Shown: one piece after another, positions 48,971 through 59,621 of the stretch
How positions within the stretch are numbered: the first letter of the stretch is position 1
How the letters are laid out: each line of letters begins with the position of its first letter
Assembly (NCBI GenBank): GCA_039881145.1
Contig: JAYKKI010000004.1
Location: 49,957,001-50,021,000, forward strand
Direction: 5' to 3'
Source of the DNA: Druceiella hillmani
Taxonomy: Eukaryota; Arthropoda; Insecta; Lepidoptera; Hepialidae
Length of the DNA stretch: 64,000 bases
Translations under genes and position numbers: made by a program
The notes under the pieces: generated by a model
Database searches by the model: none
Told to the model about the DNA's origin: nothing
Seen by the model: only the letters and a program-made list of their open reading frames with translations

Positions 48971-49450
48971 TCAAATTTTAAGTAAAATTTGACATGTTAA
49001 TCGTATGGTATCGATCATGTAAAGCTTGTGGATGGATCGATAATTGTTACGTATAGATACTGGTGGTCCTAAACCACTGTGGTTATCAATACGTAATCGT
49101 TGTGGGCCATTTTTAATTTGGGTAATGTGCAAAGTAGACGAAAGGCTTTTGTAGGCGAGAGTCAGCAGTCGATAACTTCCAACTTTAGTCGAGATGTGTG
49201 CCCCGCCGACTAAATCTGTTGTATGTTCCACCACTATCACTGCTTGACTCTCTTTTAAAAAACTGTGATAATTGAGCTCTAATCTTTTCAGAGAATTGAC
49301 GAAATCATCTGTAAACTCGTCACTAAGAGCTGCGTAACATGACAGTATTTCCGTTAAAATATTACAAATGTGAACGTTAGTTTTCACCATGTATAAATAT
49401 TGCCTAGTATGTCTTTCACAGATATAATAAATGTACACATTAAAATACAA
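48971..49450 (-). CDS. Unidentified 159-aa open frame, antisense in channel intron 1
   Basis: This is the longest non-repetitive open frame in the window apart from the channel. It starts MYFNVYIYYICERH (or at MVKTNVHICN, 49390) and runs through EILSCYAALSDEFTDDFVNS, LKRLELNYHSFLKESQAVIV and VEHTTDLVGGAHISTKVGSY to a stop at 48971-48973. GC content over 49060-49340 is above its flanks and composition is balanced, both unlike chance frames. The middle looks helical with heptad-like leucines; the last 60 residues are basic. I recognise no domain. It ends about 200 bp from the acceptor of the next channel exon, on the other strand. It could be a small nested intronless gene, a retrocopy or an aged transposon piece. 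Confidence 0.4.
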   Translation of the reverse strand: MYFNVYIYYICERHTRQYLYMVKTNVHICNILTEILSCYAALSDEFTDDFVNSLKRLELNYHSFLKESQAVIVVEHTTDLVGGAHISTKVGSYRLLTLAYKSLSSTLHITQIKNGPQRLRIDNHSGLGPPVSIRNNYRSIHKLYMIDTIRLTCQILLKI

Positions 49451-49655
49451 AGTTATTTATGCAGTTAATTTCAGTAATTTATATGGAGTCTCTACGAACC
49501 CAACTATACGTCATAAATTGGAAACTTGTAAACTAGTAGAGCCAAGTTATCTGATAATTTTCTTTGTAGTGAAAGATTTACTTTGTCAATTTCTGGAATA
49601 AGTTTGGTATTTGTGTAGCTAAATTTATAATTTTTTCTTTCTTTTTTTTCACCAG

Positions 49656-50730
49656 TGCCATTTGGGATGCTGTTCTGCATACAACGATTTACTACAAAAT
49701 GGTAGTGACGCCCGTAGCGCTTACATTCCTCTACGACATGGACGCATGGCGCTGGCTTATGAAGCTAGCTGTAGTCGTTGAGAATATCATTATTTTTGGG
49801 GACATAATTCTAAATTTTTTTACGGGCTACATACACGAGACGAACCAGATCGTTTTGAACCAATCTCGCATCATAATCTATTACATAACCACCTATCTTG
49901 CGAGTGATGCTCTTTTTGCTATACCTTGGTCGGCTATACCTTTTCTTTTCGGTGGTTATAGCGGTGTACCAAATAATGGACAAATTCGTTTGAGAGATAT
50001 ATGTTCTCTAGCATCTTGCACACTTTTCGTGCGTATTCCGCGTTTGTTGAAATATATTGACACGTTTAGGGAAATGAAGACAAGGAGCTTCGTTAAGCTG
50101 TCTGTTTTGAAAATAATAACGATGATGTTTTTGGTAGTAAATTTTGGCACATGCTTTGTGTGCAATATCACGGGTTTGGTGCAAGAGCGAGGTAGCAATA
50201 CAACATCGTCACGTTCCTTGGTGTCCAACTTGGCGGGCTACGAGAGGAAATACTTGTTATTCATGTTCAGTTTCACCTTGAAATTATTTGCGATAGATAA
50301 TAGCGTTACTGGGGATAGCACTCTCCGTGATCAAATTCTCGTAATCTGTATAAGGTATTTAACTGCTATCTTCTTGGTGATGCTGCTCTCACAAGTGATA
50401 TGTTTATTGATGTGTTGCAATCAGAAATCCCGACAATTGTTTCTCATAAAGTATGAGTTGATGCAATTTGGTTTGAATTGCCATCTCTCTGCCAAGTCCG
50501 TCGCTCGTCTTCAGGAGTACCATACGTATCGAATCACTCACGACATCTGGTTAGAGCCCAACTTCCATCCGTTACTTCCGAGTCGGCTCAGCCTGGAGCT
50601 CCAACGATTCGTTAATCGACAGCTGCTCGAGAAGATGCCCGTCTTCAGAGTTCTGCCAAGGGAGTTGTTCGAGCAGCTGGTTGAGCGTATGAAGCCTACA
50701 ATCGTTCTGACGGGTGACGTAGTTATTCAG
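49656..50730 (+). CDS. HCN/CNG-like channel, transmembrane and C-linker exon
   Basis: One large exon encodes residues 71-429 of the visible protein. It runs from AIWDAVLHTTIYYKM (S1) through S2 (WRWLMKLAVVVENIIIFGDI, then LNFFTG), S3 (YLASDALFAIPW) and S4 (VRIPRLLKYIDTF) to S5, pore loop and S6 (about 297-323). The C-linker follows (KSRQLFLIKYELMQF to LLEKMPVF), then the start of the cyclic-nucleotide-binding domain (LTGDVVIQ). The order and spacing are those of HCN channels. The acceptor follows a strong pyrimidine tract (CTTTTTTTTCACCAG); the donor is ATTCAG|GTGTGT, phase 0. Oddities: the filter position (residues 283-287, bases 50290-50304) reads AIDNS, not CIGYG, and S4 keeps only three basic residues. 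N-glycosylation sequons (NIT 241, NTT 252) lie in the S5-pore turret. No stop or frameshift interrupts it, so it looks functional. Confidence 0.93.
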
Positions 50731-51485
50731 GTGTGTTGTGACTTTCATTATAGTCTCTTTTATGTTATTCTATAGAAGTATGAAATTAACATGTTTAGGT
50801 GTCATTGGATTATATCCGTAAGCATGTGTCTGTGCACGTGTGTTCGTGCGTGCACGTGAGGCTGGCGAAAAATTCAATAATGAAAACTTTAAATTTTAAT
50901 ATCAAGGTATTCGATTTTTAAAACTATAGGTTTATTGGTATGAAATTACGATATTTCATTTCTTATACAGTGTAAACGTAAATATATATTACTTTCATAT
51001 TGAAATAAGTAAACGTATTATTAAAATAATATTAATAATTTAGGCAGTGTTTTGAGTTTCGTAAAACGCGCTAACGATATATGCAACGTGAGATTATATA
51101 CTTATGAAAGTCCCATTGGAGCAGTGCAGAGCATAAGTCATTTTGTTGTTTATGTCAGAAGACATAATATAGTAAGTCGTTTTACACATATTCAGTCATT
51201 TTACCGTTTATGTCAGAAGACATAGTTTTATTGTTCATTCTTGATTAGATTACTTTTATGAATTTTTCTTATGTTTAATGTATGTTTCCGTTTTTTGTTG
51301 TTGTTTGGATTTCTTTTTGAAGAAGAAAGTTATTGAACTATTTTTTATTTAAAATGAATGTTATATTTTATTAAAATTTGACTGACCTGTTTGGGTCTAT
51401 GAATTAATTGATCATGTGTTAATTTGAAAGTGGTTGTATGTGTACATACAATAGTAATATAATTTTCTACCGACTAAAACGAAAA
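50731..51485. other. Channel intron 2, left part
   Basis: A phrase TTTATGTCAGAAGACATA occurs twice (near 51150 and 51212). The phrase itself holds a GTC..GAC palindrome. Nothing else was seen. Confidence 0.5.
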
Positions 51486-52203
51486 TCTACCTTTGTCAAA
51501 CACTTTTATTACCATTAATCGATTATGGTGCTATCCTGATCTTAATGAAGAACATTTGTGCAAGTTGGAACGTCTTCAAAATTTATGCATTCGGTATATC
51601 TTCGGCCTCAGAAAATATGATCACATTTCTGAATACAGGTCACTTCTCAAATGGCTGAAGATCCGTGTTCGACGCCAACTTCACATACTTACACTTCTTT
51701 TTAACATATTAAAAAATCCTCATAGCCCAAATTATCTTAGTGGCAAATTTAAAGATTTGTCTGCTCACGGCCTTGGGCTGCGATCTGAAAGTTCACACAC
51801 CCTACTTATTCCTAAACACACCTCTACCACTTACGAAAAATCCTTCACTGTCCAAGCAGCAAAATTTTGGAATCACCTGGATCCTGACATCAGGAAAACC
51901 ACGTCTCTAAATATTTTCAAAGATCGAGTGAAAAAGTCCTGCATCTTCTGAAACGTTTTCCTTTGTGTCCTTTCTCTTTCTTGTCTTTCCCATCCCAAAT
52001 CATGTCAATATTTTGTTTTCTTTTTTAATTTACTTTTGTATTTTTTTGTCTAATGTGCTATGAAGAATTTTCATTGTAAAATCTCTTACAGTCTACCAAC
52101 TAAATTTCAGTACAAATTGTTATGGTTGTCTGGAAGATATTGCTCATGTAGCAATAAGTCCGTCATATGTACTATTCATAAAAGTTAATAAATCAATAAA
52201 TAA
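51486..52203 (+). mobile_element. 5'-truncated non-LTR retrotransposon, copy 2 (reverse transcriptase C-terminus plus 3' UTR)
   Basis: A frame of about 140 codons (51532-51951) carries the hallmark C-terminal region of jockey/CR1-like reverse transcriptases. It reads CYPDLNEEHLCKLERLQNLC, IRYIFGLRKYDHISEYRSLL, WLKIRVRRQLHIL, YEKSFTVQAAKFWNHLDPDI and R..TSLNIFKDRVKK, then a stop. Just upstream, LCQTLLLPLIDYG reads in another frame, marking a frameshift near 51530. The 3' UTR ends in a TAATAAATCAATAAATAA tail near 52203. Truncation removes the catalytic domain, so it is dead. Same family and orientation as copy 1. Confidence 0.9.
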
Positions 52204-52602
52204 TATACTCTAGAATAATAGCAATGTATTTAAAGTAATAATTTATTTGATTAAATAATTTTTCTCAGCTTTTCATAAATTATTTGAATATGTGCGTAAT
52301 TATTTACGTATGAATGAAGGCGAGTGGTAAATGGAAGAAATCGTGTGTTTGTTGTGTTACGTTCGAGCTAATGTGGGTCGGATTGTTTTGTGATATTAAA
52401 AAAATATTAAGAAAGTGATATTCAAAAAACAAACAAAAATGAAGAAATTAATATATTTGCATTTTTCATGTAAGAAAAATAATGTAGAAATAAAAATTAA
52501 TAATATTTAGCGGATCGGTCAATATCTAATTTATATAAATTTAATAAATCATAGAAAAATTAACCATTTTTTCATATATATAATATTTTATTTTGTGTTG
52601 TT

Positions 52603-53055
<453 letters not shown>

Positions 53056-53060
53056 CCTGT

Positions 53061-53278
53061 TTCAATGCATAACTCACTAACTGAACCTATTCAGTACGAG
53101 CATTACTAACTGACTGAACCTATTCGGTACGAGCATAACTAACTGACTGAACCTATTCGGTACGAGCATAACTCACTAACTGAACTTATTCGGTACGAGC
53201 ATAACTCACTAACTGAACCTATTCGGTACGAGCATAACTCACTGACTGAACCTATTCGGTACGAGCATAACTCACTGA
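53061..53278. repeat. 33-bp tandem repeat, six to seven copies
   Basis: Unit GAGCATAACTCACTGACTGA plus ACCTATTCGGTAC, nearly identical between copies and without spacers. Located in channel intron 2, 700 bp before the last exon. Confidence 0.95.
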
Positions 53279-53699
53279 GGAGGTTCCATACATGTTTAGC
53301 CGCATATCAATATTAAGTATTACATGGCATAAGATATCGACTATTACTTGTAAGCTAGTAGAGCTTACTTATATGTGAATTTGCTTTAATTTTGTTATAC
53401 ATACTACTATTGTGAATACTTTTTGAATGTTCAAAAATAGACGGGGATAAGTAACTCTGACAAAAATGACATTTTTACAGTTTAATGTTTCGTAAATCGC
53501 TCCCCGTATCGAAAAAAAAAGTTCATGATAAACCCCCAATATTGTTGAAAGACCTGTTCAATGATAATCTACATACATGCGAATAAAAAAAAATCACCCC
53601 ATTTTATATGCAAGGTAGGAACATGAAAAAAATTTAAAAATTTTGTCAAATAACTCTGTAGTCCTTATAAATATGTATAACCATGTCTTGCACTAATAG
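53279..53699. other. Channel intron 2, no feature
   Basis: AT-rich sequence with A-runs. No element identified. Confidence 0.35.
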
Positions 53700-53812
53700 C
53701 CTGTGAGTAAGTCGGTTATCATATGAAGATGGACAGACAGAACCTAGAACACGAACACGACGAAACTATAAGGGCTCCTAGTCTAGCTGCAGAACTCTGA
53801 AAATGGAAGCAG
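53700..53812 (-). repeat. Fragment of lepidopteran dispersed repeat
   Basis: TCGGTTATCATATGAAGATG, GACAGACAGAACCTAG, CACGACGAAACTATAAGGGC, TAGCTGCAGAACTCTGAAAA. The GACGAAACTATAAGGG phrase is the conserved part of the family at 44700. Confidence 0.55.
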
Positions 53813-53914
<102 letters not shown>

Positions 53915-53987
53915 TATAACTGCTTTATTATTTTAATACTTTGCTTATTACTTTGGCATTCTACCTCAAGTTACTTTGATTATTCAG

Positions 53988-54278
53988 ATGGGCCTTCCCG
54001 TGAACAACATCTACTTCGTAGCGGGCGGCGTTCTGCACGTGACGGGGCGCGATGGGCGCGTACAAGCTTATCTCCATGAAGGCGCGCACGTTGGCGAGCT
54101 GGCCGTGCTGGGCGGGCGTCCCGCGCGTCTTTATGCTATAGCTGGCACCACCTCGGAGCTGTGGTTGCTCGCGAGTCGGGACGTCGAGCGAGTGCTCAGA
54201 AGTCATCCCGGGTTGTGGGAGCAGATGCGAGCCCGAGCGCGGGTCAGATTTCGCGCTATTGAGATTGAAAATAAATGA
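53988..54278 (+). CDS. HCN/CNG-like channel, terminal exon (cyclic-nucleotide-binding domain)
   Basis: Encodes the last 96 residues (430-525) and a TGA stop at 54276-54278. Joined in phase 0, TGDVVIQ|MGLPVNNIYFVAGG reproduces the HCN pattern GDYI(I).EG..G..MYFI..G. The domain continues with LHVTGRDGRVQAYLHEGAHV, the phosphate-binding cassette GELAVLGGRPARLYAIA, the last beta strand (ELWLL) and a C-helix with five arginines (MRARARVRFRAIEIENK). The cassette keeps Gly-Glu, but where HCN channels have Arg-Thr for the cyclic-phosphate contact this protein has Ala-Arg in the simplest alignment, so ligand binding is doubtful. The exon is far richer in GC than any neighbouring sequence. An AATAAA overlaps the stop, and ATTAAA occurs at 54549, as candidate poly-A signals. 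Confidence 0.92.
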   Translation: MGLPVNNIYFVAGGVLHVTGRDGRVQAYLHEGAHVGELAVLGGRPARLYAIAGTTSELWLLASRDVERVLRSHPGLWEQMRARARVRFRAIEIENK

Positions 54279-54621
54279 TGAAGGCGCAAGAAGTGCGAGT
54301 TTAATTGAAGTAGATTTTAATATTATTTAGTAGTATTATAAACGCTACTAAAGCAAGTAGCAAATTTATTTAAAAAATAGTGAAGTTCGCCTTCATTAAT
54401 TTTCATTCTATAATTAATTTATTGCGTTATTATGTTTAAGTGTTCAGTACTCGATAAACATAATCCGACTACCTACAATGCACATCATAAAGAGTAGCCC
54501 CTAAACAGTTTGATATAGAAAGTTGAGACAATTATTTTTTATACAAAAATTAAAAAAAAGAAATCTGAGTCAGACGTTGAACAGGAAAGATATCTTTATT
54601 ATTTATTTTAACTTCATGAAA

Positions 54622-54892
54622 AAATGAAACTACGTGATGAAGTACTATTTCTACTTTCTTCAATTTCTTTACCACGACCTAGGTTTCGTTGTATTACAAC
54701 ATCTTCAGGTGGGATATTAGCTGATTCTTTGCTTAAGGTAAAGAAATTTATGGTAAAGAAATTGAAGAAAGTAAAAATAATACATGTAGTATTATTTTTA
54801 CTTTCTTATATATGTAGTATTATTTTCACGTAGTTTCATTTAATTGTGAATAATGAATTTCTACAAAATTAACGCCAAATATATTCAAATTC
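54622..54892. mobile_element. Foldback element, copy 4, 340 bp after the channel stop codon
   Basis: Left arm AAATGAAACTACGTGATGAA, then CCACGACCTAGGTTTCGTTG, TATTACAACATCTTCAGGTG. The right arm ends TTCACGTAGTTTCATTTAAT, TTCTACAAAATTAACGCC, AAATATATTCAA. The right inner arm is scrambled by small duplications (TGTAGTATTATTTTTACTTT twice). It may lie within the 3' UTR or downstream flank of the channel gene. Confidence 0.85.
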
Positions 54893-56359
54893 ATGAAAAA
54901 TCTTTTCTATAAAAAAAATATAATAAAATGACGATTTCAAAAAGTATTATGTATCGTATTAGATATAAACTTCTACGTGACAAAAAGTTAAACCTGCTAT
55001 CTGAGCAATGTTTCAAGTTATACAATTATTTAATAAAAGGCGTTATTAAATAATTTATATTGGGAGTCTTAAATATATTTAAGTTAATAATAACAACCAG
55101 TTATTGATATCGATTTATTAAATTAATTAAAGTTAATGTTGGAAGTATAAATTGTACTCATGTATAGAGGCATATATTATATTTATTTTTATAATAATAG
55201 GTATAGTTACTAATCCGTAAGTTTGATATTTGGATTCAGTGTATTCATGAAAGTGCTTTATGATATTCGTAGATAATTTGCTATTCGCTACTTTGTTCGC
55301 GTGAAAACGGATTTATGATTGAATTTGATATTCCGTAGGTAGTATGTTGGAAACTTAAGTATGTTTTAAGTTACAAGTTGACAGTGTTAGAAAATGGAAC
55401 AGTTTTGAAGCATTAGGGGAGTCGAGGACTGCAATTCGCCAACGAAGACAACGTATTATGTTTCACGTCTCTGGCGTAAAATATTTTCATGTGCAAAAAA
55501 TCAGCGACTTAATAAAGTTTTTTTTATATATTCCTTAAGTTAAGAAATTTATTCTATGTTTATTTAGTAATATGTTTATGTATAAACAATGCTTATTAAT
55601 GATCAGTTTATTATTTAAATGGATATTAATTAACGAAGAAATAAAAATAATTTCAAATTTATAATATAAGAGCGTTAGCTGTTAGGTTATCGTTAGTGGA
55701 GAGTTATGTACGTATTGATATTATGCAAATTTTATTAAAAAACATTACCATTGTAAGTTACCATTGCAAGTTTCGTTAAACTAGCAATTATTAACAATGT
55801 TAAAGGTTAAGCATTAAAGTGCATGTCACATTTAATAAATTGTGTTTAATTGTGATTATTATTTAACGAAGTTTTAGTTTCTGTTATTTAAATTAAGTTT
55901 ATTCTCATACTCGTATAATTTGTTTTTCTCCATTTTAATGTTTGATAGAAATAAAAAATGTTGCACAAAAGTGTTAAACTATGTTTTAGTTAAATTTTAC
56001 TCCGTTCACTTAGAAATTGTCATGTTCATTGTTCCGTTCGCTTAGAAATTGTGATGTTCGTAACATCGACGATTGGTGATTGAATTTGGACATCTCTTTG
56101 ACAAAATGGCTTCTGCTCCCCAGGGGCGCTACAGTCATCTCGCCATCCACAGCAGTTTGTGCCTATCCGCGTCAAGGACATGCCCATAAATATTAACATA
56201 GCTCTAAAACCGCTTCATCTACACTAATCTTACATCTACATAGAAACTTTTCTGTTTAATTAAACTTTATGACTGTCAAAACCATATAAAAACCCATCGA
56301 ATAGAAGTAGATGTTAAGTTATAAGCAAATAAACATACAGACAACGTACAGACGTTGCG
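54893..56359. other. AT-rich intergenic DNA downstream of the channel gene
   Basis: No gene. A local duplication of GTTC(A/G)CTTAGAAATTGT(C/G) lies near 56005 and 56037. Confidence 0.35.

Positions 56360-56444
<85 letters not shown>
56360..56444. repeat. (TA)n microsatellite
   Basis: About 42 TA units with one TACA interruption. Confidence 0.97.
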
Positions 56445-56447
<3 letters not shown>

Positions 56448-56448
56448 C

Positions 56449-56476
56449 ACATAACTGGCTTGATTGCCAGTTATGT
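56449..56476. repeat. Perfect 11-bp stem-loop
   Basis: ACATAACTGGC and GCCAGTTATGT surround a 6-nt loop, immediately after the TA tract. The arrangement is similar to the inverted repeat at 24123. Confidence 0.9.
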
Positions 56477-57885
56477 AGTTACGAAATGAGTATTATTTTG
56501 AACATAGGTAATTTGCCAGACCTGACTTTTAATATTTGCAATGGGGCAGTACATTGATGAGTTATGCTATCATAGTCGAGACTAAAATGCCTTGCTGTAA
56601 TTAATTTGCTGCGTTCCATTATTTTTGAAAATAAAATTAATAGCAGTGCGTTATTTTGTCTTACGCAGACATAAATGAAATCTGACGGGCCTTTTAAGCG
56701 TAGGAGGTCAAATTTATAATATATATAACAGCCCCTTTCATTTTGTATTTTCAACCAAATAAAACTCAATAAAAATGGATCAATAGTTCAGCAAGATGTT
56801 TTAAAAACAAACTGACAAACATTTTTAAATTTCAGTTGGATTAAATTGTCTTTAGATTTGAAGTGCAAATAAAAATAAAAGGAATACGTACATATTTTTA
56901 TATAGATTAGTCGGCCAGTTTACTTAAATATTTTATGTGTTTTATGAATAGAGCAAAGATATTTATTAAAATCTGTATAAATATAGAACTTCTGAATTCC
57001 TTAATTCGATACTAGTTAAAGACGCACTGGTACCCCAAGATCGTTAATTAAAAAAATGATTTGTGCAACAATCTACACCTATACCCTAACAATAGGTGTG
57101 TCGCTCATTCTGATACGTGCACAACATAAAAGCATCCTGCCTAGCAGTAATTTTACCTGAACACATTTTGTGTGTGTTAAGGCTAATAAATATTGATTTG
57201 TGAATAATTTAGGTAAATCTGAGTTGAATTATAGCTTTTTTTAAAAGAAACACGCTTAGTTTTTGTAAAACAGTAATAATGGCAGAAATTTCACATTTCA
57301 CGCTTAATTAAATTATATTTAACTTCTTAATTCAACTTCTTAATTTCAATTATATTTAACTGCAAAATTTCAGATGGGGTATATATAAGATACTTCCATA
57401 AAAAACTGTACAGCTTGTTTTGTCTTCTACAACAAGAAGATGATGCATGGTATGCTTATGATAATGGCCAGTATCTTTCATATAGCGATAGTGACTACAC
57501 GTAAAGTTAAATAAAAAATTGTATATTTAAAATTAAATTATCATTGTAAATACATATTATTGCATAATTTGCAAATTCTCGTTAATTAAGTACGTGATAA
57601 ACCTTATTTCAGCAGTTTTCTTTCTAAAAATTCTCCTGTAGCAATATTGAGCAACTAAGGAAGACTGCTCAACTGAGGACGAGGTTGAGCTTCTTTGAAT
57701 ATGTAACAAAAATCTCACATATTTGCTCTTGTATATAAATATCAGCTACATAAAGGAACATTTCAATTATTTCTTTAAATTGAAATATATTTCACAAGAA
57801 AGGATGGTATGTAAAAGGTGATGTAGTTTTGATTATAATAATTATAATAAAAATATTGCAAAATAACACTATAAACTAAATAAAT
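56477..57885. other. AT-rich intergenic DNA
   Basis: A minus-strand frame (56479-56769) is open for 96 codons but has no recognised motif. No feature is called. Confidence 0.3.
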
Positions 57886-58045
57886 AATAATCATAATAAG
57901 GTGCAGAAAAAGCGGTCACGTGGACTATCGTTTAAATCATAATAAGGTGCATAAAAAGCGGTCACGTGGACTATCGTTTTATGTATCGTTATAGTAAAAA
58001 TCATAATAAGGTGCAGAAAAAGCGGTCACGTGGACTATCGTTTTA
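57886..58045. repeat. Three direct copies of a segment with an E-box (CACGTG)
   Basis: Each copy reads AATCATAATAAGGTGCAGAA, then AAAGCGGTCACGTGGACTAT, then CGTTT. CACGTG hexamers lie at 57917, 57963 and 58027. The copies are almost identical, while the spacer between the second and third is unique (TATGTATCGTTATAG). CACGTG is the palindromic site of bHLH factors such as CLOCK/CYCLE, USF or MYC/MAX, and clustered sites of this kind are typical of regulatory DNA. No flanking gene is identified. Confidence 0.75.
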
Positions 58046-58844
58046 TGGATGATTAGATAAGAATTAAAAATATAAATATTTTGTCAGCACTGAAGAGGAG
58101 AAATCTTCCAGGAAAAATCTTATAAAAATACATCTCAAACAAAGCTAAAGTAAATTGCTCGCTACCGTAAACAGACGGCATGTCGATTGATTATTGATTT
58201 ATGAACCCAAATTATATCCACGCAAAATTTATTGCAACGTTACGAAAGATTAATAACTGAATTACATTTCGCCAAAAAGTAAATGCCATTGCAACCATGT
58301 TTAATTAAAATGCAAGTTTAAAATTTAATACATCCTTATGTATTGCCAATGAAGTATTTATATCTATAAATAATAAAAGCTGAAAAGATTCATTTCGTTT
58401 TAACGAATTATTTAACAATAAAATATCGCACAAAAGTGATTAACAATAATAAATACCAAATCGTGGTTTACACGAAAATCTACTTATTTGGATTTGCGTT
58501 GAAAATTTCCATTTAAGCTATCAGTATTCACTTATACTTTTAGAATTGAAAAAACCGTAGAATATACTGAATTACGAGAAAAAAAGTCTAATATCTGGAG
58601 TTCATTCCATTGGAATCATTTTCATTGGGTTTGAATGCTTTTATCTTATAACTTGTAACTAAATAATATTTTGAATAGATCTAAAGTCCTGACATATGCA
58701 AATTCAGAATTTTGCTATAAAGAATTAAATATATTTTGGTACGATTTTTGTTTTTAATCGATTTACATATTTTAAATAATAATGTTTAAGAAATTTTTTT
58801 TAAAAGAATTCTCAACAAGCCTCAAAACGAAAAAAAACTTATCC
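58046..58844. other. AT-rich intergenic DNA
   Basis: No feature seen. Confidence 0.3.
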
Positions 58845-58990
58845 TAAGTTTTTTTCGTTCTTATCTCTCTTTATTATCCATCTGTCTGTCGTAGCCTTTT
58901 TTCTAAGAAATGTCTATAGATAAAAAATTGAAATTAATATCGTATGTTGAGCTTTGCAAGCCGATACTATTGCTGAAAAAAAAACAAATT
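58845..58990 (+). repeat. Lepidopteran dispersed repeat fragment
   Basis: ATCCATCTGTCTGTCGTAGC, CTTTTTTCTAAGAAATGTC, ATTGAAATTAATATCGTATG. Same phrase order as the copy at 30009 (CCGTCTGTCTATCAAAGC, TTCCTCAGAAACG, ATATGAAATTGATTAATATG). Confidence 0.55.
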
Positions 58991-59483
58991 TTTTGGTTCA
59001 CGTCACATAAACACATGCCCTTTAAAGCGTATTTTTATTCATGCGATAGTTTTACTCACTTATTATAAAAACCTAAGGGCTATTGTCAGCCAATCTATAG
59101 TCTTAAAAGTCGGGTAATGGCAATCACACATTTTGCAATGGTTATATTTTACGCTTGTGAAAGATCTGATAGGCAATATATTAATATTGTGAAATATTAA
59201 TATTTGTAAATAGTTTATTCAGAAATACTATGTAGGGCATGTAGTATTTAAAATTAAAATAAAATTATAAATGCTTACAAGTACCTTAATATATACAGAT
59301 TCATCGTCGTGCGAGTTCTACTCTTGACTGACAGGTTTTTCTATTTCTATCTGTCTTAATTTTACATTTTAAGGTAGCTTTTCAACGTATTTTTGAACGT
59401 TTATCCCATTGCGCATCGTAAACAATCGGACAACAAATATCTCTGTGAATATTGAACACACAAAAAAATCAACGCAGACTCTG
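58991..59483. other. AT-rich intergenic DNA
   Basis: No feature seen. Confidence 0.3.
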
Positions 59484-59621
59484 ATCGTACGGGTGTAATT
59501 ATTACTTGACAGAGTACACGCATCTGCAGCAGTCTTGACAATGAATATCTGATGATACTCATCGTTAAGATGCTTCTGCAGATGCGTGTACTCTGTCAAG
59601 TAATAATTACATGCGTACGAT
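59484..59621. ncRNA. 138-nt near-perfect hairpin, possible small-RNA precursor
   Basis: Left arm (59484-59548) ATCGTACGGGTGTAATTATT, ACTTGACAGAGTACACGCAT, CTGCAG. Right arm (59557-59621) CTGCAGATGCGTGTACTCTG, TCAAGTAATAATTACATGCG, TACGAT. The outer 50 bp pair with one three-base mismatch block; the inner part has a 2-nt bulge and a few mismatches; the terminal loop is about 14 nt. It is unusually GC-balanced for the region. Size and shape fit a long pre-miRNA or hairpin-siRNA precursor, but a recent palindromic duplication or MITE would look the same. No transcription evidence is available from sequence. Confidence 0.45.

Noticed and set aside
49956..50228. Minus-strand frame opposite the channel transmembrane exon
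   Set aside because: Shadow of a true exon whose + frame shows clear HCN homology. The same applies to 53961-54206 and 39654-39857.
53061..53278. CRISPR-like regular 33-bp repeats
   Set aside because: There are no unique spacers between units, and the context is eukaryotic intron DNA. It is a plain tandem repeat.
56479..56769. 96-codon minus-strand frame
   Set aside because: No recognisable family or start context. Length alone is not convincing.
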